A stretch of 64,000 nt of DNA, taken from contig CM055317.2 of the NCBI GenBank assembly GCA_029255685.2, positions 17,749,501 to 17,813,500 on the forward strand, given 5' to 3'. Shown piece by piece: positions 51,801 to 63,748 of this stretch. Every line of letters begins with the position of its first letter. The stretch's first letter is position 1. Both the position numbers and the translations under genes were made by a program. The DNA comes from Silene conica (taxonomy: Eukaryota > Streptophyta > Magnoliopsida > Caryophyllales > Caryophyllaceae). The notes beneath the pieces are model-generated. The model worked only from the letters and a program-made list of their open reading frames with translations, was not told the origin of the DNA and ran no database searches.

Positions 51801-52018
51801 TGGATGGAGAATATGCTCAATAACACTTGCTTTAGCGGCCATTCTGACCGATAATGGCCCAAAATGTACTCATTGTCCCTTAGAAATGCAGGTAATGCAT
51901 GGTACTCCAGGAGCTGATATTTGACTTTTTTCCATAACTTTTTACCTCTCTTTTGCTTTGCAAGTTTTTCCTGCTCCTCACAGTCTAGGTCAGTGAGTCT
52001 TGGGGATGATGACACCAT
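48816..52018 (-). CDS. HHP4: Heptahelical transmembrane protein (PAQR/adiponectin-receptor family, HHP4/5-like)
   Basis: Three coding exons: 51777-52018, 50794-51118, 48816-49466, with GT-AG borders and matching phases (WT-HLIG across intron 1; NLL-TSV across intron 2), totalling 405 codons plus stop. Exon 1 has LLEYHALPAFLRDNEYILGH and HNETLNVWT; exon 2 HLIGFILFLCLTVYTA then a plant-specific loop of about 80 residues; exon 3 WPFYAFLGGAMFCLLASSTC-H, several hydrophobic helices, and the terminal HSHQIFHVLVIAGAY-THYHAG. These are the conserved PAQR histidines expected to bind zinc. Predicted seven-pass membrane protein; Arabidopsis HHPs are linked to hormone/sugar responses. The start at 52018 follows a possible 5'UTR splice acceptor (TTTCATAG). 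Intact. Symbol HHP4 versus HHP5 not resolved. Confidence 0.9.
49467..50793. other. HHP-like intron 2, 1.3 kb
   Basis: The portion 49546-49740 has ends GGTTTGTCTGGATA and TTATCCAAACAGG with purine-rich and pyrimidine-rich flanks, which looks like a small MITE; borders not established. The remainder is AT-rich with no recognised feature. Confidence 0.45.
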
Positions 52019-54304
52019 CTCCTCAAAACTATGAAACAAGAAATCAAATAACAAACATCAATCAGTTTTCTTCAAAACAGCAAGGATAATATCGAGGAGT
52101 ATAACATTAAAATGCTACTCCGTATAAGATAGGAGTTCAAACTCCAACATTTACAAAGGGAACTTAGAGAGTACTTGCATGCACAAAATCAAGCTCCAAC
52201 CACATTGTCACACATTCATGAATTGGTCAACCAATTATTACTTGGACAGACGACAAGTTGAGGATCCTAATGCCTAAAGTTGTTAAAATTCCTATTACAT
52301 ATTTAGAAAAGTCTCCTGCAACAAAAATGAGAAATCCGAAAATAATCCAAATTTGTTCAATCTTGGACATTTGTGCACTGATACAGTGATACGTGAAGCT
52401 AAACAAAGACAAAAATAATATGCAACATTTAACGTTTTTCACCTTGCTAAAGAAGTCAAATATAGCTCATTTACTGAAATGAGGAAGTATTTCACAATAG
52501 GGTGTTTGTTTTTCATTGGTGATTTATGCTCCTAGCAAAGATCGTCATTAAAAACACATTTTATGGTTACCTCAAGAAGATGGGGTCTCCATTTCCGAGT
52601 CAAAGACACATAACTCTTTGGTTCTATATTATGATGGAACATAGCAAAATGGCTCACTATACTTCTTTCTATTGTAAAGTAGGAGTCCTTGAGACCATTG
52701 GTCATCATAAACTGTGGGTGAAAGTCATAAGACTAACCCACCCAGCCAACTCATAAGGCCAGGACAAGAAGCATGACTTAATGCTCAATGCTCTATCAAA
52801 GGGCACTTTAAGCCTGTTCACAAGAACTGAGTGAACAATTTTACTTGTTGGTAGCGACTTCTAGGTGGGTTCAAATACCATACCCTAATCGTATGGGGAA
52901 GGGGATGGTATCGACAGTGGGGATGTATCAGTAAAAAAGGGAGATAAGACAACATTTTATGTCTGACAGTACCCCTGCAACAGAATCCATGGATTTGACT
53001 GGTGTTATAATCGACTTAAATGTGTCTCTAGACACCCTCTTCGTCAAAGGAAATTTTCTACATAGGGTAAAAACCGATAAGTAGAAGCTTATTATAATAT
53101 CGGCACAATCTTCAGTCCTTGACACAATTTTGATCTTGGGTCATCTAGGAACAACCTCTTGTGATACTAAGTGGCAAGTGCTATCAAAAGGGGAGGGAAG
53201 GGATGCATATCACCGACACCCCTCCCCCTCCCTCTACTTACCCTACAATTTACGGGAATCATTGAGGCGCCGTCATGATATTGCTTTTTTCCTCAAAGAA
53301 ATCGAGGAATTAAACTTATACTTCTACCATTTTATCTCTAGATCATAGCTTCAACCTAATTTCACCACCAAATACTAATGCATCTACTACCCTATTTTCG
53401 CCAACCTCACATTACCTCATCCTTCCCAAAACTAGACTTGTTTTCTATTTCCGGGTAAGGCTAGTACATCAGATCCTTCTTCGACCCCGAATACAATTAG
53501 TCCTTCAAAGTTCAAACAATGTGCCCAACATGTTAACAGAAATCCAGAAAATCATCATAATCTTTAAAAACTAAATGTACCCAGATCATAAAATCAACAA
53601 TAAACACTAAAATTTTATTAACATGGCATTACACACACCAAAAATTCCAGAACTTATTGACATGCAATTATATAAATAAATTAAAACAAAATTGAGAAAG
53701 ATATAAATAAAACAATTAATAAATACTAAAATTACCTGTAAATGAAGAATCTAAGAAAAAAATATCCCTTGTATAGGAGGAAACGTAATGGTGGCTTAAT
53801 TTGTGATTCATATAAGGAGGTATGAAATTAACGTGACGAGTGTGCCAAAATATTTTGACATATGTTATGTTCCAGCTTAGATATTTGATGGCCGACTTCA
53901 AGTATTTATACGCAACTTCTTTTGATCCGTATGGAATATGGGTCCAGATGCGGATCTGATGTATTGGACATTTGTGCTTATTGGATCAAATTTGGTCGTG
54001 TCAAATTTTCAAATCAAATAATTTTAGCAAATGGAATATGAGTCGGGTTTATACGTTGTTGTCGAATTTGGCGCTATGTATGATCGCATTTATCCAAACT
54101 TGGCCTAGGTGGAATCGTCATATGATATCGAGTTTTTATGAGTTTAATTGTTTAACGTAGAGTAAAAAGATTAATTCCTTTTAAGTTCACTTCAGATTAA
54201 TTCAACTCTTTTCAACAAAAAAGAACACGACCTTTGTGAAAAAATAAGTTGAAAAATGAAACTAAAATGGGATAATTGAAATTAAGGGAAAAAGAAACGG
54301 AATT
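52019..54304. other. Upstream region of the HHP-like gene, no recognised gene
   Basis: Presumably holds the HHP promoter and perhaps a non-coding first exon. Short ORFs show no family. CACCGACACCCCTCCCCCTC near 53210 is a C-rich tract. Confidence 0.4.
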
Positions 54305-55169
54305 ACTTTTTTACATACGAACTTTACTCTTTCACATACATTTTTCTCACAATATTTCCATAACATACCCTTTTCTAAATCTGAGATAAATTAAGTCTTT
54401 TGTTAACTTTTTTTTAAACCTAAAATCAAATTTAATTGTTCCAAAAACTTGAATAATGGATTATAATTAACAATTATTAATATGTTTTGTGAAATTATTA
54501 GGGTTAGTTAATAGTTAATTAGAGAAATTAACTATGAAAGAATTTTTCAATTGTTATCAAGAAGGTATGGCGGTTGTGGGTTGTGGGTTGTGGGTTGTGG
54601 GCACTGGTTCTGGGTGGTGCGCGTTTCGGGGATGGGTTGACGGTTACCAGGTATGGTGGTCGATGGTTATCGGATCAAGGGGAGAGGGATTACGGAGGCG
54701 GACAGTGCGAGACAGGGAGAAGGACCACGAGCAAAGACTACCTAGGTACAAACGACCCTTTTCTATTGAGCCAGCAGTGTTAGCTATCGCGCTTGCTTGC
54801 AGAGCTTCTTAAAGGCAAGGCTAAGATTCCTCTTTTATAGTCTTGAGGGTAGTTAAGGTGTCAGCCATTTTGATCCCATTAGACTTGTCCATTCCCGGAG
54901 GCCAAGTATAGAAAAGGCCTTATCATCAAGTAAGCACCTTTCGTTCTCCTCCCACAGCAACAACAGTCGCTCCGGTCTTTTGCAACCGAGCCTTTCTACG
55001 TATGCCCAAGGACGCGTCTCTCCTTGCTTGGATCTAAAAATAAGTTGTATGGTGGTGGAGGGAGATGAGGAAAGAGAGAAAAAATGAATTAGATGAAAGA
55101 ATGAAAAAATGACATGGGCAAAAGTGTAAAAGGCGTATGTGAAAGAGTAAAATCCGTATGTGAAAAAGC
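54305..55169. mobile_element. TIR element with captured, possibly organellar, DNA
   Basis: The left end ACTTTTTTACATACGAACTT and the right end, read in reverse complement, GCTTTTTCACATACGGATTT continue with TACTCTTTCACATAC in both, an inverted repeat of about 40 bp. No clear target duplication, so family unassigned (MULE-like by TIR style). The interior has a (GGTTGTG)n tract at about 54574-54602 and, at 54710-55020, a higher-GC block unlike the surroundings. Confidence 0.45.
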
Positions 55170-57117
55170 ACGACCCAAAAGAAAAGGACCTAAAAATTAA
55201 TTTAGTAAAGGGAGAAAGAATTACTCAAACAATAGTCTAATTCGTTTACATTAGAAATTAGTCTAGGTCCGGTTTATAAGCAATAAAAATTAAGTACACA
55301 TTTACTAAAAAAAATGTGCTGAATATATATAAGAATGCGTCCATCTTAAAAACCCTGCTCTTCAGCTAAGCACCAACGTACAATTTTAGGAAAAATGTCA
55401 CAATCTTGTGAAGAATAACATTCTTATTCAGAAACAGCTAAAGTTTCGGCACAACCAATCTATCCAGCTCAAAAGCATAAAAGTTGAACAAGATTTCTAG
55501 CTAACATGTTCTTTATTTCAGTATTTTCATCACCAAAAGAAGCTCTGACATTAGTAACGGTCTTCTGAACGTCATTTAGAACATTCCACATCTTTCTCTC
55601 CCTTTAAATCTTTTAGTATACCATGCAGTATCCAGGTAATTACACTAACACCATTCCAATTCAGAATGAGACTGGAGTATGTTTGTATAGAGTTCAAGCT
55701 CACAACTCCATTAAATGAAGATTGTATGACAATGCTTAATCCAAGCTCAAAAGAAACACATAATAGACGAATAAATGTATTCTATTCGTCTCTCTGTAAT
55801 TGATTTTTACAAGTCAATTAATTTGAGAACAAATACAACTTCCTTATAAGTTGGGATAGTAAGTCACAGAGGTACATCACGATTCACGACGGTGTTCAAG
55901 GACGACCACAAAATGGCAGAGAAAGGAGTTTGTTTGTACTCAAGTCTTTTTCTGACTGTCTCGGAAACCAAACATGGGTAGACAATAAGATGATCCAAAA
56001 AAAGAGAAAGTTGAATATTTGAATCCATTAAGCTTGATCATGTCTTATAACACAGTGTCTTACTCTCAGACTCCGTTTAAAGGCCAATGATTTTAGTTCA
56101 CCATGTACAAACTTTAAAGAGAATCAAACTTATCAATTTAGTACATTGACATGGAAAAATTTTCATCATTATTTAATCAAACTTATATCACAAAACCACA
56201 AATACGTGTGTAAAGCGACCATATTCTAGGTAGTTGTGATCAGTTTTTACAAAATATTAGCGTAAAATCGTGTTATAAAGACTAATTGAAACAACAAAAA
56301 AGTTGAATAAGATAAAGACCATAACAGTGACAGTCAAAGCTAAAACAAATCTATTCCCAAAATATGTCATTCTCCTCGCTGGAAATGAATCCAAATATCC
56401 TGAACTTTTAGGGATTGAATGAGTGTCATCTTTTCCTCCCAAGCTTTGCCTTACTCCTAAACATCAGCTCTGAATTTTCCATATTGAAGAACACCACAAA
56501 ATTATTCCACATTTTAAAATCAAATTCTATGCAAAAACAAATAAAAGGTAGTGGGAACAGGTGGTTAGCGGCGTGGGAGTGTGGTGAGGGAAGGTTTGTC
56601 GGGTGTTGAGTTATGGGTCGGTGTGGGGATGTGTGTCGGGGAACATGGTGGTGTGGATGGGTGTGGGGGAACAAGGTGGTCGTCGGTGCTGGGAGGGTGG
56701 TCGGGGATTATGCCGGAGAAGGAACTTGATTTTGGGGATTTGATTTCTTAAGTTTCTCAGAGAAAAAATGAGAAGGTATATTCAGAATAAGCGTAAAATT
56801 TGTGTTGAATGGGGTAAAATAATGTGTGAGATTTAGCACGTTGCTAATAATATTCCCTCCACTTCATTGAAATTGCATAATAATAATCCGTTCAATGACT
56901 CAATCCATGATAATATCACACCAGTTTTAAGTTTTTAAGTAGCTCACTTAAAATCATTATAACAATTATTATAATTAAATAATAGTCTTGTTCATAAATA
57001 AGATCATTAATTCATTACAATTAGGAACTTAAATCTACCAGTTTTACCTTCAATTTCCACCCAAGTTTAAATTTAGTCACAATAATTACCCTTCTACAAT
57101 CACTACCTCACCATCCA
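55170..57117. other. Gene-free AT-rich stretch
   Basis: No convincing exon, repeat end or RNA gene. A GT-rich block at 56550-56720 (GGTGTGGGGATGTGTGTCGG) resembles the interior of the 54.3-kb element and may be another copy of it. Confidence 0.4.
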
Positions 57118-58605
57118 CTAATTGAGTTGATCAATGATCACAGATTCACAGCCATTGTTGAAGACGACGTTGTGAGCCCCCTCACCCTTTTTCACCCACA
57201 TCAACCCCCCTTTATCTCCTCTATAACCTTCACCACTATTGGCCCACCTAGGCTTATTAGACACCCTCCACCCTCTCCCTCTCCCTCTCCCTCTCCCTCT
57301 CCCATAAACCTCCATTTTTGGCCCTGTCTTCGCCCTCCAATCACCCCACCCAACTTCTCCTACATTCTTCCACATCAAACCCGACTTCTCCGCTACTACA
57401 ACCTCCTCCTTCTCCCTTGTCTTCTCCACAATTCTCCAAATTTGCGACACATTAATGTCCTTCGTCTTCGCCTCACTCTCCCTTGTCTTTTCCGCAATGC
57501 CTCCAATTTTCGACACATTAGTTTCCTTCATCTTCATCTCACTCTCCTTCGTCTTCTCTCCAATTGCCCCAATAATTTCCTTCATCTTCATCTCAATCTC
57601 CTTCCTCTTCCCTCCAACTGCCCTAATTTTCGACTTACTCATCTCCTCATCTTCTCTTTCTTTCTTAGCAATTTCTTTACTCTCTTTCATTTTCCTACAC
57701 AAAATTCCCCTCCTCAGCTTTTTCTTTTCATACTTACTCATCAATGGAGTATCCTTCAATTGACCACCATCGACAACGCTATCCGATTCAATTTTAACCC
57801 CGTCGCTAGCTTCCGACCCTTCTAACGAAGAACTACTGGCCTTACCAGTTTGATTAGGCGTCGAAATCTTCTCACGACCATGAAATCCCCTGTGAGTTGG
57901 CCTCCTGTTGCTCCCATTAAAGTTTCTGCGAAATTCCCTTTCCCGAATCAAATTAGGTTTAGGATTTCGGAATTGAAGACTGTTTTTGTCTGCATTTCCG
58001 TAAACTTGACAATCGATAGTCACCTGTGCTTTTTCTTTTGTGTTTCGACAAAATTCCCTTTCTGGAATCAAATTAGGGTTAGGGTTTCCGAATTGAAGAC
58101 TGTTCTTGTCCGAATTTCCGTCAACTTGACAATCTACAGTCACCTGTGCTTTCTCTTGAGTATTTCGACAAAATCCCCTTTCTGGAATCAAATTAGGGTT
58201 AGGCTTTCGAAAATGGGGGTTGTTTTCGTCCGAAATTCCATCAAATTGACAATCTACAGTCACCTCTTGTATTTTCTCTTTCCCTTTGTCACTTACCGTC
58301 GTTTTGATACGATCGTTTTCTTCTTGTTGTTGTTGTTGTTGTTGTTGTTGTTTTTGTTTGAGCCATCGTTCACGGAGGTCGAGAATGGTGACATAGTTAG
58401 TGGGCAAAGATGGATGATTAGTCGTCACATCTTGTACTTTCTCTTTCCCTTTATCTTTCATCGTCGTTTTGATACGAACTTGTTCCTCTTGTTGGTGTTG
58501 TGGTTGTTTTTGTTGTTGTTTTCTGAGCCATTGGTCACGGAGGTCGATTATGGAAACGTAGTCGGAGGGCAAAGATGGATGGTTAGTTAATGAGTCATCC
58601 GCCAT
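57118..58605 (-). CDS. Uncharacterised repeat-rich 495-aa protein
   Basis: Intact single-exon ORF, MADDSLTNHPSLPSDYVSII... to VIIDQLN; I do not recognise a family. Visible structure: (1) a duplicated N-terminal motif NHPSLPxxYVxIxDLRxxWL followed by Gln runs (residues about 7-35 and 62-95); (2) three tandem copies of about 38 residues ending NPNLIPERxFCRN-T(K/Q)EKA (about 115-235); (3) a basic linker and Lys/Glu-rich repeats KxKEx-xxGGIxEKT(R/K)ESE (about 300-405), probably helical or coiled; (4) a C-terminal YGRGRGRGRGRGW box and Gly/Trp-rich tail, RNA-binding in style. No signal peptide or membrane segment. Low-complexity, nuclear/RNA-associated character is inference. The absence of stops in 1.5 kb of AT-rich DNA argues it is a real gene. 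Confidence 0.72.
   Translation of the reverse strand: MADDSLTNHPSLPSDYVSIIDLRDQWLRKQQQKQPQHQQEEQVRIKTTMKDKGKEKVQDVTTNHPSLPTNYVTILDLRERWLKQKQQQQQQQQQEENDRIKTTVSDKGKEKIQEVTVDCQFDGISDENNPHFRKPNPNLIPERGFCRNTQEKAQVTVDCQVDGNSDKNSLQFGNPNPNLIPEREFCRNTKEKAQVTIDCQVYGNADKNSLQFRNPKPNLIREREFRRNFNGSNRRPTHRGFHGREKISTPNQTGKASSSSLEGSEASDGVKIESDSVVDGGQLKDTPLMSKYEKKKLRRGILCRKMKESKEIAKKEREDEEMSKSKIRAVGGKRKEIEMKMKEIIGAIGEKTKESEMKMKETNVSKIGGIAEKTRESEAKTKDINVSQIWRIVEKTREKEEVVVAEKSGLMWKNVGEVGWGDWRAKTGPKMEVYGRGRGRGRGRGWRVSNKPRWANSGEGYRGDKGGLMWVKKGEGAHNVVFNNGCESVIIDQLN
57260..57306. repeat. (CCCTCT)n microsatellite encoding the Arg-Gly run
   Basis: On the minus strand this encodes GRGRGRGRGRG of the 495-aa ORF. Confidence 0.8.
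58320..58357. repeat. (GTT)n microsatellite encoding poly-Gln
   Basis: Minus-strand CAA repeats encode the Q run after the second NHPSLP motif. Confidence 0.8.
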
Positions 58606-58787
58606 TGATGAAAAATGACGAAGCAGGGTTGTTTTGGAAGAAGAATAAACAACGGAAATAGTGTGTTGTGTACTTGACTACTTGTGTATTCTAGAAGAAT
58701 CCTTTTGATTAATGGCAAGTGAGTAAGGTATAACTGCGACTCTACGAGATTACACTTTTCCGCATTTTACTTTGACTATAACTTTAA

Positions 58788-59100
58788 CTAGTCTTATGTT
58801 CGTGTAAATTGCACGGGTTTGCACTTTAAAATGATTTTTAAAATAGGGTAACAAAAAAATAATTGCTTTTAGTCATATATTATAGCATAAAACAAAAGTT
58901 GGAAAATTTTAAAAAGAAGAAAAACAACATATTGAGCAGTAATGGTGTACAATCATAATTACAATTGTAATATAATTTCTCAAAATTGGACGTGTCTTTT
59001 ACATCAACGCAAATAAGAATCTTTAGACCATTTTTGCTTGTGACTCTCGAAATGGCTAAATAAAGCTGACCGTGTATAAACACCGACTTAGAAAGATATT
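58788..59100 (-). pseudogene. Helitron 3' end with helicase C-terminal remnant
   Basis: Minus-strand reading near 59083-58960 gives FIHGQLYLAISRVTSKNGLK-ILI, the C-terminal motif of PIF1-like Helitron helicases (family form: HGQLYVALSRV). It is followed by CCCGTGCAATTTACACGAAC, ATAAGACTAG and host T at 58787, a decayed Helitron terminus. The upstream Rep-helicase part is missing, apparently cut off by the next element. Confidence 0.75.
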
Positions 59101-59432
59101 AAGAAAATTCAAATGGAAGACATTATTCTATGTGAATTACAAAAATGGCAACATGAGACAATATAAACCCATGTAATTGTTTTACATGTATTAAATGTTA
59201 ATTAGCACTCGTGTATTAATAGTGTCCTATAAATTGCACATGATTGTTTTTCACATGTTGGTTGTTAATTAGGATCTATGTATTAAACTTATTGCGTAAA
59301 GCGCTGATTGATCAAGAATTTGTAATTTGAACACGTGTAAACACCCACATTGTGAAATTTGAATATGAAATTTACACATACTATACGTGTATGAATGAAT
59401 TTGAAATACGGGGCCGTGTATTAGAACTATAC

Positions 59433-62400
59433 CTAGTTTTAAACCCGTGCAAATTGCACGGGTATGCTATTTCAAATTTGTTGCTAAAAAAAATTAATAC
59501 TCTTAACTTTTTAGGTAATTTATAAATTATTTATCCTGTTTTAAACTTAATTATTTTTGAAAATAAATTTCTAAAATAAAGTAATAAAATCTTTTTAAAT
59601 TTTATTAACAATTTAAAACTAAAATCACATTTAAACTTTCAAAAACATAAATTTATTTTACAATTTGCGTAAATGGATGTATTAGGATCAATTGGTTGAG
59701 TATTTGTTGTAGTCCAATATGTTGTCTGGTTAACCTAATTTTAGTTTCTACTTTGTTTTATTATAACTTGTGCGACTTCAAACAAACCAAATTTATATAA
59801 TAAAATTTCAGATGAAAAAAATAAAACAAAGTAAAATTGAATAGGTTTGACTATAGTTGTAAACCCGCACAATTGTTAAAACTATTTTTTATTAGTCCAA
59901 CTCGAGCGCTCTTGTATAACCTATAGACAGACAAAATAGAATTTTTGACCCGTGCACATTTACAATGACAATTTTATCTTCCTTTTCAATTTGACATATA
60001 TATGTCATTAATCAGATTTTACATCTTTTTTTCCCGATATATTCAAGCGAAGTTTTAGATTTCTTTTTTAAGGCTATATATGTATGAGTAACACAACAAA
60101 AGTATCCTTAAAAGGTACATGCCTGTAAGGTCTAAATATTCACATTAAAAGCAAATGTAAAGAATATATGATAAATGAGAAAGAATATTACTATTTGCAT
60201 GTTAGTTAGTTAAACAAAAATAAAATGAAAATTATAACTCGTACCCGTTTAGAATGTTAGTCGAATTGTTAAATTTTATTCAATCTCGTGATATTATCAT
60301 ACAAATATATAATAGCTAAAACGTAAACGATAACAGTACGTCCTTTATAAATTTTACTTCAAATTATATATGTAATCCATTTATATACCTACCTAACATA
60401 AACAATTAAAATAAACAACAATTTCGACCAATTTTTATGACACAAATTCTCATTTAAGATAGAAGTGTCCATGTTAAAATTAAGACGACCTAAATATGTT
60501 AGATGAAACAAAAGTAAACAGACCTGAAACTAATAAAATAATTATCCCGTATATATAAATATATGTTATTATTTAACTTGATTTTATTTTAATACAATGC
60601 AGATATATTATCGTAACAAATCAATTATCATTGTGAAATATTAAACCATAAAGAACAATATTTTGTATCTGAAATCATCAGTAAAGTGGGATGTAAATTA
60701 TAGTTAGCCCAAAATACCTCACGTATAATCGTATATAGTCAAACTCCAGAAACCCTCGTCCTCATTAACTCATTCTTTTACCAGTCATCAGTCTCCCCAC
60801 TATTTCGCCGCTCAATATCAATTTTTCACATAAATGAGAAGTGTTGGTGATACTGCATCTTAATGATGCTTCCATAATTTCTTTATTATTACTCTATTCG
60901 CCAAACAAATATTACAAACAATTATCAATTACTCAATAACCCGCCCAACATAAATATATTTAAGGTGACTCATTCTTAGGGATGGCAACGGATCCTGGAT
61001 CCGGTCCAGATCCGTTGGACCCGATCCTACTGGACCGGATCTGGATCCTTAAAATTTGGACCCGTCGGATCTGGATCAGATCTGGATCCACGAGTTTAAA
61101 AATAGATCTGGATCTGGATCTTGTTGACAAGACCCGGATCCGACCCTAGGACCCGTTTTTAATATTAAAAAAAGAAAAGAAAATTCTAATTTCCGCGGTT
61201 TGCCTGGAGTGAGTCTGGGCCTCATTCATTTTTAATTTCCTACCCGACTACTCTTATTCACTGCCTCTGTCTCTAATTCTTCCCAATTCCCAAACCCTAA
61301 ATCAAAACCCCTGCCTCCTGCCGCTGCCTACTGCCGCCTGCCGCTGCTCACCTTTCTCTTCAACTTAATCAAAGTACCATTCATTTATCAATGTTTATCA
61401 ATTGTTTCATTTATCAAAATTTCGTGAAGGTGTGAATTCAATTATCAGAATTTCGCGTCTTTTGGCGTGTTAAAGTCGTCCTACCTTTTGCTTCTTAGAT
61501 GGTAGATCCCCGTTGACGGTCTAATCTTTACTTGAGAATTGCGCTGGTATAGTGGTAGCTGCCCGATAGACGGAGCCCGGAGATTTTGGGTCATCGGAAA
61601 TAAAGTCTTCTTCATGTTATTAACAGGGGTAACTCCTTAAGTCTGGATTGTTAATGTTGTGGGTGGGTCATCGGAAATACGGGGTACTATGATGTTTAAG
61701 TCATTAGGCTGTTAGTGTTGAGGTTGAATGCGACACAAATGTCGATTAAGTATTGACAGTGATGGTTTTTAGTTACAATGAATGATTCTTAGCTTAGGTG
61801 GGTCTTTTTCTTTTGTTTTTTTTTCTTCATGGGACCCGCGTAAAACCCGGACCCTACCCGGATCCGCAGGGTCTGGATCTAGATCTGACTTTTTTGGACC
61901 CGTCGGATCCGGATTGGATCTAGATCCTATTGCCAAAAACGGATCTGGATCTGGATCCTATTGGACCCTGTCCAGACCCGGCCCGTTGCCATACCTACTA
62001 ATGCTCTCTTCCTCTCTTTATTGTTTTGGAAATGTCTCTAGTGATCAAATTAATGATCAAAGATGGTCAAAAATATATTTATTGAAGCATTCGGAACTAT
62101 TGCATGAAGAGAAGATTATTGATAATATCATTTTTCTATCTTTATTTTGACATTTATTTAAATTAAATTTTCAATCATTTTTGTATTAATAAGGCATTTC
62201 TAATTTTTTTTTACCATTTTAAATTAAATTTTCAATCATTTTAAACAATTATTTAGTTTATTTATTGTGATTTTGTTTTGTCGATCGGTTACCACTTACC
62301 AGCTATATATATAGATAATAAAATTATATAGATTTTTTAAAATTATTGTATCTCAATTCATATTTTCCAAATATTTATTCAATAGTTCAATCATAATAGT

Positions 62401-62722
62401 TGACTAATTTTCTAATTTAATAAAGTATTTGGACCACTTTTAAATTATTTCGATGTCAATAAATTTTATTTGTATTATGATATAAATTTGTATACGTAAA
62501 TTATAATTAGTATAGTATGATTGCATTGATTATTGGAGGTTTTTATAATTGATCAATTGAACAATTCATATTAGGCAAACAAAAAATGCGAAACTATGGA
62601 ATTAAATTCTTAAAAGAACATGGGTTCCATAAAATCAGCAAAAAAAACTGAATCTTTGAAAAGTTGACTTTCAACCACAGAGCGTCACGTAGGCTATGTG
62701 GCTGTTGCTTTTATAGATTAGA
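59433..62722 (-). mobile_element. Helitron-like element, 3.3 kb
   Basis: On the minus strand the 5' end TCTAATCTATAAAAGCAACA follows host A (62723), and a perfect hairpin ACCCGTGCAATTTGCACGGGT plus TTAAAACTAG ends at 59433. The base after CTAG is G, not the canonical T. The two ends may belong to different copies; pairing is inference. The interior is AT-rich and non-coding, and contains the hAT element 60977-61997. Confidence 0.5.
60977..61997. mobile_element. hAT-type element with GGATCTGGATCC subterminal repeats
   Basis: The ends TAGGGATGGCAACGG and CCGTTGCCATACCTA are inverted. The 8-bp duplication is imperfect: CTCATTCT (60969-60976) / CTAATGCT (61998-62005). Both subterminal 150-bp zones are packed with GGATCTGGATC-type units in inverted arrangement. 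The interior has no transposase. Confidence 0.72.
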
Positions 62723-63086
62723 TTGTCTCACTGACTCACTCTATCGGTACCCCCCACTCGGTATTTAATGACGTAGTTCCTTCTTTATATACGAGTTTTA
62801 TTTATTCATATTTTTTTTTTGTTATTTTTCTGTTTTATATAATTAACCTACAAAAAACACTCAATAATTCTCTCCCTCACAAAATTAATCAAATTTATCA
62901 AATTCATCAAAATTACTCAATTATGAATGGTAATCTCCATTTCTCTTGGTCTTTGCAAAAAAGGTAGACCTCACTCAGTCCATTCTATCCAATAAGTAGG
63001 CTTGCACTCAACCTCGTTTCTCTCTCCTCAGTCGAGCCTAAAAAAAAGTCAAAAAAGGCCTCTGGCACAATGTTTTTTCGTATCGT
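62723..63086. other. AT-rich stretch, no certain gene
   Basis: Pyrimidine-rich leader-like sequence with an ATG at 63071 followed by FFRIV, interrupted by the hAT element at 63087. No other feature. Confidence 0.35.
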
Positions 63087-63740
63087 CAAGGCCGGCCCTA
63101 AGGGGTATTTGGGTTGGCAAATGACAAGGGCCCAAATTTATAAGCGGCCCACTAGTGTGAGATTGAAAGTCTGTTATTTGTCAAATAAAATGTATTACAT
63201 ATTAAAATTAAACTAAGGTAGATAGGCTAGTGGTACTCGTTAAAGGTTAAAAGGCCTTATGTTTCTATTCCTTATGACGTCATCTTTCCAACAATTTTTG
63301 TTTTTTTTATTTGCAATTTTGAATTTATTACATAGCTCATTTCGAAAGTATCCACAATTAATTATTCACGTACTTATTCACAATTGAATTATAAAACATT
63401 TTACATGCTTTTGAGATTTTGTGCGAATAATTTGTCTAAATTATATATTCAATAGACACGTCTAATAAGGCTAATATCAACTTCGAAATAATAAAATGGT
63501 TGAATTATAAGGTAACCTCCCTCAAATTCTCCAAATCAAAATTAATTTTTTCCTAAATTTTTTAAGATTTTTCAAGAATCAACTTCATCTAATTCAAAAG
63601 TTTTTCTGCATCCGTTTTATTAAATTGTACGGAGTATTAGATAATTACACATAAATTACTTGAACAATTTTTTTAAAAAAACATTAGGGCCCTATTTTAC
63701 AATTTTGCTTAGGGCCTTGAAATCTTTAGCACCGGCCCTG
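63087..63740. mobile_element. hAT-type MITE
   Basis: The ends CAAGGCCGGCCCTAAGG and TAGCACCGGCCCTG are imperfect inverted repeats. A perfect 8-bp duplication CGTATCGT lies at 63079-63086 and 63741-63748. 654 bp, AT-rich interior, no ORF. Confidence 0.85.
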
Positions 63741-63748
63741 CGTATCGT

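Noticed and set aside
57127-57825. 232-codon plus-strand ORF
   Set aside because: Antisense shadow of the 495-codon minus ORF; composition (Pro/Leu/Phe) is the mirror of its Gly/Lys/Glu codons.
57850-58590. 246-codon plus-strand ORF
   Set aside because: Also antisense to the 495-codon ORF; the poly-Leu run mirrors the CAA repeat.
61541-61600. tRNA-like GCGCTGGTATAGTGGTAGC
   Set aside because: Box A-like only; no box B, no cloverleaf or anticodon arm could be drawn.
61782-62150. 122-codon ORF with Gly/Ser repeats
   Set aside because: Translation of the hAT subterminal GGATCTGGATC repeats, no protein family.
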